DNA of 5,351 nucleotides from assembly GCA_045629925.1 (NCBI GenBank), contig JAZQSD010000077.1, positions 1 through 5,351 of the forward strand, read 5' to 3'. Below are positions 1 to 5,180 of this stretch, piece by piece (the first letter of the stretch is position 1; every line of letters starts with the position of its first letter). Source of the DNA: Brotonthovivens sp045629925 (GTDB lineage: Bacteria > Bacillota > Clostridia > Lachnospirales > Lachnospiraceae). The notes beneath the pieces were generated by a model. The model worked only from the letters and a program-made list of their open reading frames with translations. It had not been told where the DNA came from and searched no databases. A program made the position numbers and the translations under genes.

Positions 1-486
1 ATCTATATCCAGCCCTACATTTTTATCCACTACACGGAATGGAACTGGGTTTGGCGTTCCATATTTGTTCCCCACAAGTTCTTTTAAGTTTACATAATAT
101 ACTCTCTGATCCTTTGGAGCTTCTCCGCCAAAAGTAAAACGTTTTCCTATATTGTGGAAAACCTCTTTTATGCTCTGGCCCAAAGGTCCCACAAAAAGAG
201 ATGGCTCCGTTGAAGCATTATAAGTATACTCTCCCGGCTCTGCACACAGATCTACTACTTTTCCCTGCTCCACAATGATCATGCACTGACCTTCATTGAC
301 AGTGATCAGCGAGCCCTCTGTGATAATATTTTCATCGCCTTTTTTGTTAGAAGATCTCTTTGTCTGCTTCTTCTGCCCCTTCGTTATGATCACATCAGCA
401 TCCATAGAGTCGCAGTAGAAAAACTCTTTCCACTGATCCGCTAAAACGCCACCTGTTGAACCAACGATTGCCTTTATTAAACCCAT
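1..486 (-). CDS. SPFH-domain protein (YdjI / 'virion core protein' type), 5' part only
   Basis: The gene starts with ATG at 486-484 and runs off the left edge; 162 codons are visible with no stop. The N-terminus reads MGLIKAIVGSTGGVLADQW, then a stretch with FFYCDSMDADVI, a basic KGQKKQTKRSSNKK segment, GSLITVNEGQCMIIVEQGKVV and a PGEYTY motif. This is the pattern I know from the SPFH-domain family related to Bacillus YdjI, which usually continues into a C-terminal zinc ribbon that lies outside this window. SPFH proteins form oligomers, often membrane-associated, and members of this group are linked to envelope or phage-shock-type stress; the exact role is unknown. An AAGGAGG ribosome site lies 8 nt upstream (501-495). 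It has its own promoter, overlapped by a PerR-like box, so peroxide or metal control is plausible. Family assignment is good; function is uncertain. Confidence 0.85.
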   Translation of the reverse strand, partial: MGLIKAIVGSTGGVLADQWKEFFYCDSMDADVIITKGQKKQTKRSSNKKGDENIITEGSLITVNEGQCMIIVEQGKVVDLCAEPGEYTYNASTEPSLFVGPLGQSIKEVFHNIGKRFTFGGEAPKDQRVYYVNLKELVGNKYGTPNPVPFRVVDKNVGLDID

Positions 487-524
487 ACTGTTTTCCTCCT
501 TGTTTCATTCGTTTTACCGTATAA

Positions 525-539
525 TTGTAATCATTATAA
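525..539 (-). promoter_or_regulatory. Putative PerR box overlapping the SPFH -10 element
   Basis: The minus strand reads TTATAATGATTACAA, compared with the Bacillus PerR consensus TTATAATNATTATAA: 13 of 14 defined positions match. It is a 7-1-7 palindrome with one imperfect pair, and one more matching pair extends it to 524-540. It covers the -10 hexamer and reaches the predicted start, a classic repressor position. By my count the Fur (TGATAATNATTATCA) and Zur (TCGTAATNATTACGA) consensus sequences match less well, 11 of 14 each. The AT-rich setting makes chance similarity possible, but the position argues against it. Confidence 0.6.
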
Positions 540-561
540 TCTAATTTTTAATAATTGTGAA
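533..561 (-). promoter_or_regulatory. Promoter of the SPFH gene
   Basis: On the minus strand there is a -35 element TTCACA (561-556, five of six consensus bases), a 17-bp spacer, and a perfect -10 TATAAT (538-533). The expected transcription start is near 526, giving a leader of about 40 nt. It is divergent from the phosphopantetheinyl transferase promoter. Confidence 0.75.
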
Positions 562-587
562 TATCAACAGAAAGCATTCCAATCTTT

Positions 588-617
588 TTGACAGGTCCAA
601 CACTGGCATGCTATTCT
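588..617 (+). promoter_or_regulatory. Promoter of the phosphopantetheinyl transferase gene
   Basis: A perfect -35 TTGACA (588-593), an 18-bp spacer and a -10 TATTCT (612-617) preceded by TGC, an extended -10. The transcription start is expected near 624. This explains why the TTG at 588 is not a start codon: it is the first half of the -35 box and lies upstream of the RNA start. Confidence 0.6.
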
Positions 618-659
618 TTGTTTGTTAGATATTACTTTGGCAAAAAGAAAGGGCTTATC

Positions 660-1262
660 ATGTGTCATATCTACATTACCCGTTTTAAACAACCCGAAAA
701 AATGAAACACACCTTCGAACACAACGTGGGATTGTCTCTGCTGTCTCAGGCATTGTCTGACCTATACCAGATTCATATTGCCCCAGAAGCGTTGGAAGAA
801 CATTTAGAGAAAAATGAATACGGAAAACCTTTCCTGAAAAATCATCCAGAGATCCACTTTAATATCAGCCACGGAACTGACATCGCCATCTGTGCGGTAA
901 GCAGCCAGACAATCGGCGCTGATATTGAAAAAATCCACGATTTTACACCTGCCATTTTCCGCAAAGTCTTTACGGAGGAAGAAAAAGCTTTTTGGGAACA
1001 AATGGCTGTGACAGAGGAAGCGGGCAAAGAATGGTTCTTCCGGTTCTGGACCTTAAAAGAAAGCCGCATCAAGCATGCTGGCATGGGCCTTTCCATGTCA
1101 CTGACAAGTTTTTCTTTTACTTTTGACACAAGCACAGAGCCTTATCAGATTCAATGTTCTGATGCTGGCTTATTCTTTACACAGAAGATGCTGGAAGATT
1201 CCTACATTTTATCCGTATGTAGCTTGGTTCCATCAGAGCACATCCAGATTAAATGGATATAA
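660..1262 (+). CDS. 4'-phosphopantetheinyl transferase, Sfp type
   Basis: This 200-residue enzyme transfers the phosphopantetheine arm from coenzyme A to a serine of carrier proteins (acyl carrier or non-ribosomal peptide/polyketide carrier domains) in the cytoplasm. Family motifs appear in order: GKPFL (55-59), FNISH (67-71), GADIE (86-90; Asp88 and Glu90 are the expected magnesium ligands) and WTLKES followed by IK (130-138; Glu134 and Lys138 match the catalytic Glu and Lys of Bacillus Sfp). The length is slightly short for Sfp (about 220) but complete. I chose ATG 660, which has AAAGGG six nt upstream and follows a promoter at 588-617; the longer in-frame TTG at 588 lies inside that promoter's -35. 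No carrier-protein or synthase gene is present nearby, so its target is elsewhere. It is divergent from the SPFH gene and co-directional with the SnoaL-like gene, which has its own promoter. Confidence 0.9.
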   Translation: MCHIYITRFKQPEKMKHTFEHNVGLSLLSQALSDLYQIHIAPEALEEHLEKNEYGKPFLKNHPEIHFNISHGTDIAICAVSSQTIGADIEKIHDFTPAIFRKVFTEEEKAFWEQMAVTEEAGKEWFFRFWTLKESRIKHAGMGLSMSLTSFSFTFDTSTEPYQIQCSDAGLFFTQKMLEDSYILSVCSLVPSEHIQIKWI

Positions 1263-1278
1263 AACTAACATTTAACAT

Positions 1279-1292
1279 TGGACAGATGTCCA
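1279..1292. promoter_or_regulatory. Inverted repeat TGGACA-GA-TGTCCA upstream of the SnoaL-like promoter
   Basis: Perfect 6-bp arms with a 2-bp centre. If the TATAAT at 1316 is used, the centre lies about 42 bp upstream of the transcription start, directly next to a poor -35. That is the position of a class II activator site. As RNA from the upstream gene it could fold as a 5-bp stem with a 4-base loop followed by UUCCCUUUU, a weak terminator for the phosphopantetheinyl transferase mRNA. Which role applies cannot be decided from sequence. Confidence 0.4.
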
Positions 1293-1321
1293 TTCCCTTT
1301 TAGGCACAAGTTCGATATAAT
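1293..1321 (+). promoter_or_regulatory. Promoter of the SnoaL-like gene
   Basis: A perfect -10 TATAAT (1316-1321) has a poor -35, TTCCCT (1293-1298, three of six), at 17-bp spacing. Transcription is expected to start near 1328, leaving a leader of about 44 nt. The weak -35 suggests dependence on an activator. Confidence 0.5.
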
Positions 1322-1329
1322 AACAGCCA

Positions 1330-1341
1330 GGAAATATTTCC
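1330..1341. promoter_or_regulatory. Perfect 12-bp palindrome GGAAATATTTCC at the start of the SnoaL-like transcript
   Basis: A gapless self-complementary 12-mer placed about +3 to +14 relative to the predicted transcription start, where a bound repressor would block initiation or early elongation. A related AAAATATTTTT follows immediately. I do not recognise it as a known operator. In AT-rich DNA such a palindrome can arise by chance. Confidence 0.35.
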
Positions 1342-1371
1342 AAAATATTTTTAATAAAAAGGTGGTCTTTT

Positions 1372-1737
1372 ATGAGTAACAAAGAAGTCGTAATCAAGTT
1401 TTATGAAGAAGTTTTCAACAAATGGGATGTGTCTAACTTAGATGAATTCATGTTAGACAATTATGTACAGCACAACCCAACCGTAGAAGACGGAAAAGAA
1501 GGTTTTATTAAGTTCACAGAACGATTCTTCTCCATGAAACCTCACATGGAAATCGTTAAGATCGGTGCTGACGAAGATATGGTATATGTATTTTTCAAAT
1601 GTACATTAGCAAACGGTATCGTGAACAAAGTTTGTGACATTTACCGTTTGGAAGACGGCAAGCTTGCTGAACATTGGGATGTTGTAAACCACGATGTAGG
1701 CAATATTGAATGTGTAAACGGAAGAGGTCTGTTCTAA
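1372..1737 (+). CDS. SnoaL-like / NTF2-fold small protein
   Basis: The 121-residue protein matches the SnoaL-like polyketide-cyclase pattern. An N-terminal helix (VVIKFYEEVFNKWD) precedes LDNYVQHNPTVEDGKEGFIKF (about 28-48) and a C-terminal beta-sheet ending in DIYRLEDGKLAEHWDVV. The QHNP and EHWDV motifs place conserved polar residues in the cone-shaped pocket typical of the fold. Family members include aldol-cyclising enzymes, dehydratases and many ligand-binding proteins of unknown role, so no reaction can be assigned. AAAGGTGG (1358-1365) lies 6 nt before the ATG. It has its own promoter, with palindromes on both sides, and a strong terminator after the stop, so it is probably a single-gene unit. 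Full length for the family; no signal peptide or membrane segment seen. Confidence 0.8.
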   Translation: MSNKEVVIKFYEEVFNKWDVSNLDEFMLDNYVQHNPTVEDGKEGFIKFTERFFSMKPHMEIVKIGADEDMVYVFFKCTLANGIVNKVCDIYRLEDGKLAEHWDVVNHDVGNIECVNGRGLF

Positions 1738-1757
1738 AAACAAACGAAAGAAAAATT

Positions 1758-1794
1758 AAGAGCGTCATCGCAATTTTGCGAGACGCTCTTTTTT
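1758..1794. terminator. Bidirectional terminator between the SnoaL-like gene and ferritin
   Basis: A 9-bp stem, AAGAGCGTC (1758-1766) with GACGCTCTT (1782-1790), continues past a bulged A into a second 5-bp stem, TCGCA/TGCGA, with an ATTT loop. It is followed by a T run on the plus strand (1789-1794). On the minus strand the stem is followed by TTAATTTTTC, so it can also end the ferritin operon. The ferritin stop is 17 nt away. Confidence 0.9.
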
Positions 1795-1811
1795 ATAAAA
1801 TGTAGTATTTC

Positions 1812-2321
1812 TTATTCAGCAACTGTTGGTGCTGTATATACACGAGCCAGATATTCCTGATCCAGCAAGTACAGACCTTTCGCATCCTGACCAAACAGTT
1901 TGTAGCGATTGATCATTGTATTTGCAGAATCTTCTTCTTCCATCTGCTCATTTACAAACCAGTCAAGGAACTTCATTGTACGGTAATCCTTCGCCTGATG
2001 TGCTTCGTGATAAATGTTGTTGATTAGAGATGTTACATAGCATTCATGCTCAGCTGCAACAACAAGTGGTTCCAGTACATCCTTGAATTCTTTGTCTGGC
2101 TTATCGATTGCTTTTAATGTTACTTTCAGACCATTATCCTGCATGTATTTCAAGAACATCATAGCATGGTCACGCTCTTCCTGTGCCTGTACCATGTAGT
2201 AGTTACTGTAACCATCAAGATCAAGGTCATCGTAATAATTGGACATATCCAAATATAAATATGCACTGTACAATTCTTTGTTAATCTGATCATTCAATAA
2301 TTCTGCAATTCTTTCGTTCAT
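1812..2321 (-). CDS. ftnA: Ferritin, bacterial FtnA type (non-haem iron storage)
   Basis: This 169-residue four-helix protein should assemble into a 24-subunit cytoplasmic cage that oxidises and stores iron. By comparison with E. coli FtnA, the ferroxidase residues are all present: Glu16 in NKELYSAYLYL, Tyr23, Glu49 and His52 in QEERDH, Glu93, and Glu125-Gln126 in VNEQMEEE. The extra-site acidic residues Glu48, Glu128 and Glu129 are also kept. There is no haem-binding Met pattern of bacterioferritin that I can identify, so FtnA is the better call. The C-terminal GLYLLDQEYL is typical of the family. The start has AGGAGG at 2333-2328, 6 nt upstream. It begins only 20 bp after the stop of the UroD-like gene, with no terminator or clear promoter between, so it is most likely its operon partner. 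Length is normal. Confidence 0.93.
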   Translation of the reverse strand: MNERIAELLNDQINKELYSAYLYLDMSNYYDDLDLDGYSNYYMVQAQEERDHAMMFLKYMQDNGLKVTLKAIDKPDKEFKDVLEPLVVAAEHECYVTSLINNIYHEAHQAKDYRTMKFLDWFVNEQMEEEDSANTMINRYKLFGQDAKGLYLLDQEYLARVYTAPTVAE

Positions 2322-2341
2322 AATGGTCCTCCTTTTTTTAA

Positions 2342-3331
2342 TTAAGCAAACATAATTTTGCTCATGCGTTCGATTTCTGCATCAACTGTTTCGCCTACGC
2401 CGAATGCTGTATATGGCATACCTGCTGTAAGAGATGGAATGAAACAATGTGTTCCGCATTTTCTGCAGGCACGTTCTACTTCTTCTTTTACTAATTCTGG
2501 TGTCCAGCCTGGAACATCAAGAAGACGTGTTTCAATCTCACCCATGAATGTAATCTGTCCACCGAATTCTTCGATAAGAGATGGCATATCATTTGCTGGG
2601 ATAACACCCTGCCAGATATCGATACCCATTTCAATCATGTATGGAACAAGGTTACGAGCATATCCGTCATTGTGGTGTACAACTAAGATGCCGTTTTCTT
2701 TGTAGAATCCGTAGATTTTCTTATATGCTGGAAGGATGAATTCTTCAAACATTGCTGGAGACATGAAAGAGTTCTCTGTTGCACCCCAGTCATCGTGATG
2801 TAATACCGCTTCAATGTGGCATTTTTCAATCATAGTTTTAGCAAAGTCTAATTCGCATTCTGTTAAGAACTCGATCAATTCTTCCATTTCTTCTGGTTCT
2901 TCGTAGAAGTTTGCCAGCGCATCTTCCATGCCCATCAGCGCGTGAAGTCTTTCAAAGATACCCTGTACCTGAACTGCACAAACAAACTGATTTTCTCTGT
3001 CAGCCTGAGCAGCGATTCCGTTTAACATTCCCCAGTATCCAGGATCTTCTGGAATAAATGGTTTGTGAAGGATCTCTCTCCACTGTGTAATATCTTTTAA
3101 TACACGGTGTTCATCATCGTGAAGTGGGAACGCACCCATCTGTCCTTCTGGAAGTGTCCAAGTTACACCAAACTGATCTACGCCGTCTGGGGAACCTGGG
3201 ATAAATGGATAATTGCCCATGTAATATGTGTCTGGCACCAACAGATGTAAGAACTCATACTGTTTTACATAGCGATCTGGTTTACCATCTTTTTTCATGG
3301 TTTCTCTTAAGTTTTCTTTTCCTGTTAACAT
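2342..3331 (-). CDS. Uroporphyrinogen decarboxylase family protein (cobamide methyltransferase-like, not HemE)
   Basis: A 329-residue TIM-barrel protein of the UroD/MtaA superfamily, whose non-haem members move methyl groups from corrinoid proteins to thiol acceptors or activate methylated substrates. Family marks: QFGVTWT (about 53-59), QGIFERLHALMGM (123-135), HHDDWG (178-183), a helix MFEEFILPAYKKI, then HHNDGYARNLVPYMIEMGID (219-238) and GTHCFIPS (293-300). The N-terminal arginine-rich signature of haem-pathway HemE is absent. At the zinc position where MtaA/MtbA carry His-x-Cys, this protein has His-x-Asp (Asp222). I chose ATG at 3331 because GGAGAGG (3344-3338) lies 6 nt before it; the ATG at 3346 overlaps that ribosome site. 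First gene of a probable operon with ferritin, divergent from a PucR-type regulator. No corrinoid protein is seen in the window. The substrate is unknown. Confidence 0.85.
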   Translation of the reverse strand: MLTGKENLRETMKKDGKPDRYVKQYEFLHLLVPDTYYMGNYPFIPGSPDGVDQFGVTWTLPEGQMGAFPLHDDEHRVLKDITQWREILHKPFIPEDPGYWGMLNGIAAQADRENQFVCAVQVQGIFERLHALMGMEDALANFYEEPEEMEELIEFLTECELDFAKTMIEKCHIEAVLHHDDWGATENSFMSPAMFEEFILPAYKKIYGFYKENGILVVHHNDGYARNLVPYMIEMGIDIWQGVIPANDMPSLIEEFGGQITFMGEIETRLLDVPGWTPELVKEEVERACRKCGTHCFIPSLTAGMPYTAFGVGETVDAEIERMSKIMFA

Positions 3332-3337
3332 GATATA

Positions 3338-3344
3338 CCTCTCC
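3338..3344 (-). promoter_or_regulatory. Ribosome binding site that sets the UroD-like start
   Basis: GGAGAGG on the minus strand, 6 nt before ATG 3331. It overlaps the G of the alternative in-frame ATG at 3346, which itself has no good ribosome site upstream, so the shorter protein is preferred. Confidence 0.75.
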
Positions 3345-3368
3345 ATAGACCTAAAATTTTGATAAAAG

Positions 3369-3398
3369 TTACTTTATCTCAGTTCATTTTATCTGACT
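3369..3398 (-). repeat. Imperfect 15-bp tandem repeat in the leader of the UroD-ferritin operon
   Basis: Two adjacent 15-mers on the minus strand, AGTCAGATAAAATGA (3398-3384) and ACTGAGATAAAGTAA (3383-3369), match at 11 of 15 positions and share the core AGATAAA. The spacing is one and a half helical turns. They lie between the likely transcription start and the gene and could be regulator sites or chance AT-rich similarity. A further GATAAA/TTTATC inverted pair (3361-3366 and 3373-3378) overlaps the second copy. Confidence 0.35.
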
Positions 3399-3410
3399 AA
3401 GATATACTGC

Positions 3411-3430
3411 GCAAGTGCTTTTGCACTTAC
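3411..3430 (-). promoter_or_regulatory. Hairpin at the 5' end of the UroD-ferritin leader
   Basis: The transcript reads GUAAGUGC-AAAA-GCACUUGC: an 8-bp stem including one U-G wobble, with a 4-base loop, starting a few bases after the predicted RNA start (near 3435). There is no U run after it, so it is not a terminator. It may stabilise the mRNA or, as DNA, act as an inverted-repeat operator (AAGTGC/GCACTT). Confidence 0.45.
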
Positions 3431-3441
3431 TGTTCCTCTTT

Positions 3442-3470
3442 ATTATAATCATCCTTTTTATTTTGGTAAA
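3442..3470 (-). promoter_or_regulatory. Promoter of the UroD-ferritin operon
   Basis: On the minus strand there is a -35 TTTACC (3470-3465, four of six), a 17-bp spacer and a perfect -10 TATAAT (3447-3442). The leader would be about 100 nt. A weaker alternative, TTGCGC with 17 bp to TAAAAT, lies downstream near 3389-3417. The -10 region is nearly symmetric and also reads TATAAT on the plus strand (3444-3449). Confidence 0.6.
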
Positions 3471-3481
3471 TCCATATTCTA

Positions 3482-3510
3482 TTGACAAATTGTTGTTTAA
3501 AAACTACACT
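3482..3510 (+). promoter_or_regulatory. Promoter of the PucR-type regulator gene
   Basis: A perfect -35 TTGACA (3482-3487), a 17-bp spacer and a -10 TACACT (3505-3510, four of six). Transcription should begin near 3517, with a leader of about 47 nt. A possible second promoter, TTGCAC (3421-3426) with 17 bp to TATAAT (3444-3449), lies upstream and would share its -10 region with the divergent operon. Confidence 0.6.
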
Positions 3511-3517
3511 TTGTAGT
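3503..3517. promoter_or_regulatory. Inverted repeat ACTACA-CTT-TGTAGT on the regulator's -10
   Basis: Perfect 6-bp arms around a 3-bp centre, covering the -10 hexamer and reaching the predicted transcription start. This is a fitting site for autorepression by the PucR-type protein encoded just downstream, but binding is inferred from position only. An overlapping ACACT/AGTGT pair (3506-3510 and 3515-3519) uses the same bases. Confidence 0.5.
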
Positions 3518-3553
3518 GTGCTGATACAAAAAAACATCTCGATATTAAAAAGT

Positions 3554-3557
3554 GGAG
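3554..3557 (+). promoter_or_regulatory. Ribosome binding site that sets the regulator's start
   Basis: GGAG, 6 nt before ATG 3564. The longer in-frame GTG at 3552 overlaps this site and has only an A-rich stretch before it, so ATG 3564 is preferred. Confidence 0.7.
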
Positions 3558-3563
3558 AAAAAC

Positions 3564-5093
3564 ATGATAAACATTGATATATTAAGCTATTTTCTAGATC
3601 ATAACTCTTACAGATTCCGTGTATCCCATTATAACAACAGTGTTTTTACATCTACAATACGACACTTTGATGTAAGCGAGGAGCACCTTACATACGATCA
3701 GGTTCTTGTTATCGTCAACGAAAACCGTATTGATGATTACAATAGGATTCTCAATTCTGTCAGCCCCAGTAATATAATAGTTTACATAACCAGTGATATT
3801 ATGTCACCTTTTTCCCTGAAAATGGATATAGAGACTCCCGTTGTTATTGTGGAAACAGATGCCCCAATAAAGCTATATAATCTTCTGGGATCTATGAATG
3901 AAAAATTCAGCAGATGGGAGCGCAATCTTCAGTTGTTTAGTCTGACCAGCAAAAATTATCAGGATCTTGCCGATTACAGTGATGACATCTTAGAGCAACC
4001 CTTTTCTCTGTTAGACAAAGATTTTGTCTACATCGCTTATTCTAAGTCAAAATCTGCCGAGATGGGTTATATTGACGAACGCGTAGAAAACGGTCGCCTT
4101 TCTATCAAAATTGCAGCCCAGCTGCTAAGCACCCCTGGCTATGAAGAACTGGAATCTCATAACGACGTATTTGATTTCGAAGATGACTACCATTTTTTGG
4201 CAAAAAACATTCGGATAGATGATTGTTTTTTGGCAAGATTAGTCCTAATGTACTCTAAGAATCCTTACGAGAACGCGTATCACAGTTATATTTTACAGCG
4301 CCTTGGAGAATGTATCACTGACAAATACAGCCGGGAAGGTACATTTTATGTAAACCAAGAGCCATCTCAGCTCCTTCGATTATTTATGCGTAATTCCCTG
4401 AGTGGACAGTCTGTTACGCAAGCACTATGGCAGCAGGCTCTCCAAGAAAAAAACTGGGCTTTTCAAGACACGTTCCGCATTATGGTCTTTGATGCCACCT
4501 ACCGCAGGGAAAAAAAGCTGCATTCAGAATATCTTTGTCCACAGATTGAAAACCAGTGGCACTACACAGCTGCCACAGAATGGAATGGGAAAACCATCGT
4601 TTTGATCAATCAGAAGTTTGTAGAAAAGCAGTTTGAACAGGCACTGGCCTATTTTGTCCGAGACAACCTTCTGACAGCGGGAATCAGTATTCCTTTTACA
4701 GATTTTTCTCACCTTCCACAAGCTGTCACTCAGGCTGAAATCGCAATGGACTTAGGCATTCAAGAACACCCACACCTGTGGTATTACTTTTTTGAGAATT
4801 ATACTATTTCCCATATCAAAAAGCAGTGCACATCCATTCTTCCCGCAGAGTTCATCTGTCACCCGGCTTTGCTGACACTAAAAGAATATGATGAAGCAAA
4901 CGGCAGCCAGTATTACGAATCACTGAAGTTATTTATTCAGACCCAGTACAACATGTCTGCAGCAGCGGATTGCGCTTATGTTCATCGAACTACCTTTATC
5001 AAACGTATGGAGCGAATTGTGCAACTTACAGACATCGACCTAACCGATTGGAATACGCGGATGCATCTTATGCTGTCCTATCAGCTGTTATAA
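3564..5093 (+). CDS. PucR/CdaR-type transcriptional regulator
   Basis: A 509-residue DNA-binding regulator. The C-terminus (about 453-509) is the PucR-type helix-turn-helix: LFIQTQYNMSAAADCAYVH, then RTTFIKRMERI and LTDIDLTDWNTRMHLMLS. VHRTT stands where the family has the VHRNT signature. Before it lies a CdaR-like GGDEF-related region (about 265-395) with LPQAVTQAEIAMDLG in the position of the family's usual alanine-rich helix. A GAF-like sensory segment (about 140-245) contains LLDKDFVYIAYS and NIRIDDCFLARLVLMYS. The first 125 residues resemble the N-terminal sensory part of PucR proteins. No membrane segment is seen, so it is cytoplasmic and presumably binds a small ligand. Start ATG 3564 follows GGAG. 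It is divergent from the UroD-ferritin operon and is the likely regulator of it; an inverted repeat on its own -10 suggests autoregulation. Ligand unknown. Confidence 0.85.
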   Translation: MINIDILSYFLDHNSYRFRVSHYNNSVFTSTIRHFDVSEEHLTYDQVLVIVNENRIDDYNRILNSVSPSNIIVYITSDIMSPFSLKMDIETPVVIVETDAPIKLYNLLGSMNEKFSRWERNLQLFSLTSKNYQDLADYSDDILEQPFSLLDKDFVYIAYSKSKSAEMGYIDERVENGRLSIKIAAQLLSTPGYEELESHNDVFDFEDDYHFLAKNIRIDDCFLARLVLMYSKNPYENAYHSYILQRLGECITDKYSREGTFYVNQEPSQLLRLFMRNSLSGQSVTQALWQQALQEKNWAFQDTFRIMVFDATYRREKKLHSEYLCPQIENQWHYTAATEWNGKTIVLINQKFVEKQFEQALAYFVRDNLLTAGISIPFTDFSHLPQAVTQAEIAMDLGIQEHPHLWYYFFENYTISHIKKQCTSILPAEFICHPALLTLKEYDEANGSQYYESLKLFIQTQYNMSAAADCAYVHRTTFIKRMERIVQLTDIDLTDWNTRMHLMLSYQLL

Positions 5094-5098
5094 AAAAG

Positions 5099-5147
5099 AA
5101 AAAGTTCTATCTGAACGGATTTTATCTTCCATCAGATAGAACTTTTT
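5099..5147. terminator. Bidirectional terminator after the regulator gene
   Basis: A perfect stem of about 16 bp: AAAAAGTTCTATCTGA (5099-5114) pairs with 5132-5147 around a 17-nt loop, and T runs follow on both strands. It begins 5 nt after the regulator stop and lies 33 nt beyond the stop of the leftward gene at the right edge, so it serves both convergent genes. Confidence 0.92.
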
Positions 5148-5180
5148 TATTGCGTTACATTCAACGTTATGTAAACCTAT

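Noticed and set aside
588..659. Longer phosphopantetheinyl transferase starting at TTG 588
   Set aside because: The TTG is the first half of a perfect TTGACA -35 box, lies upstream of the predicted RNA start, and adds 24 residues not typical of the family.
2322..2440. Separate promoter for ferritin at the end of the UroD-like gene
   Set aside because: No -35/-10 pair with acceptable spacing was found by eye.
2358..2705. Plus-strand open frame inside the UroD-like gene
   Set aside because: It is antisense to a well-supported gene, with serine/proline-rich composition typical of a shadow frame and no ribosome site.
2342..3331. HemE, haem-pathway uroporphyrinogen decarboxylase
   Set aside because: The N-terminal substrate-binding arginine motif is missing, and the DDWG and HHNDG motifs fit the methyltransferase-like branch.
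3332..3346. ATG 3346 as the UroD-like start
   Set aside because: It overlaps the GGAGAGG site that serves ATG 3331 and lacks a ribosome site of its own.
3436..3450. PerR box at the UroD-ferritin promoter
   Set aside because: Only one half site (ATTATAA) is good; the best 15-bp alignment matches about 10 of 14 positions, expected by chance in AT-rich promoters.
3552..3563. GTG 3552 as the regulator start
   Set aside because: It overlaps the GGAG ribosome site that serves ATG 3564.
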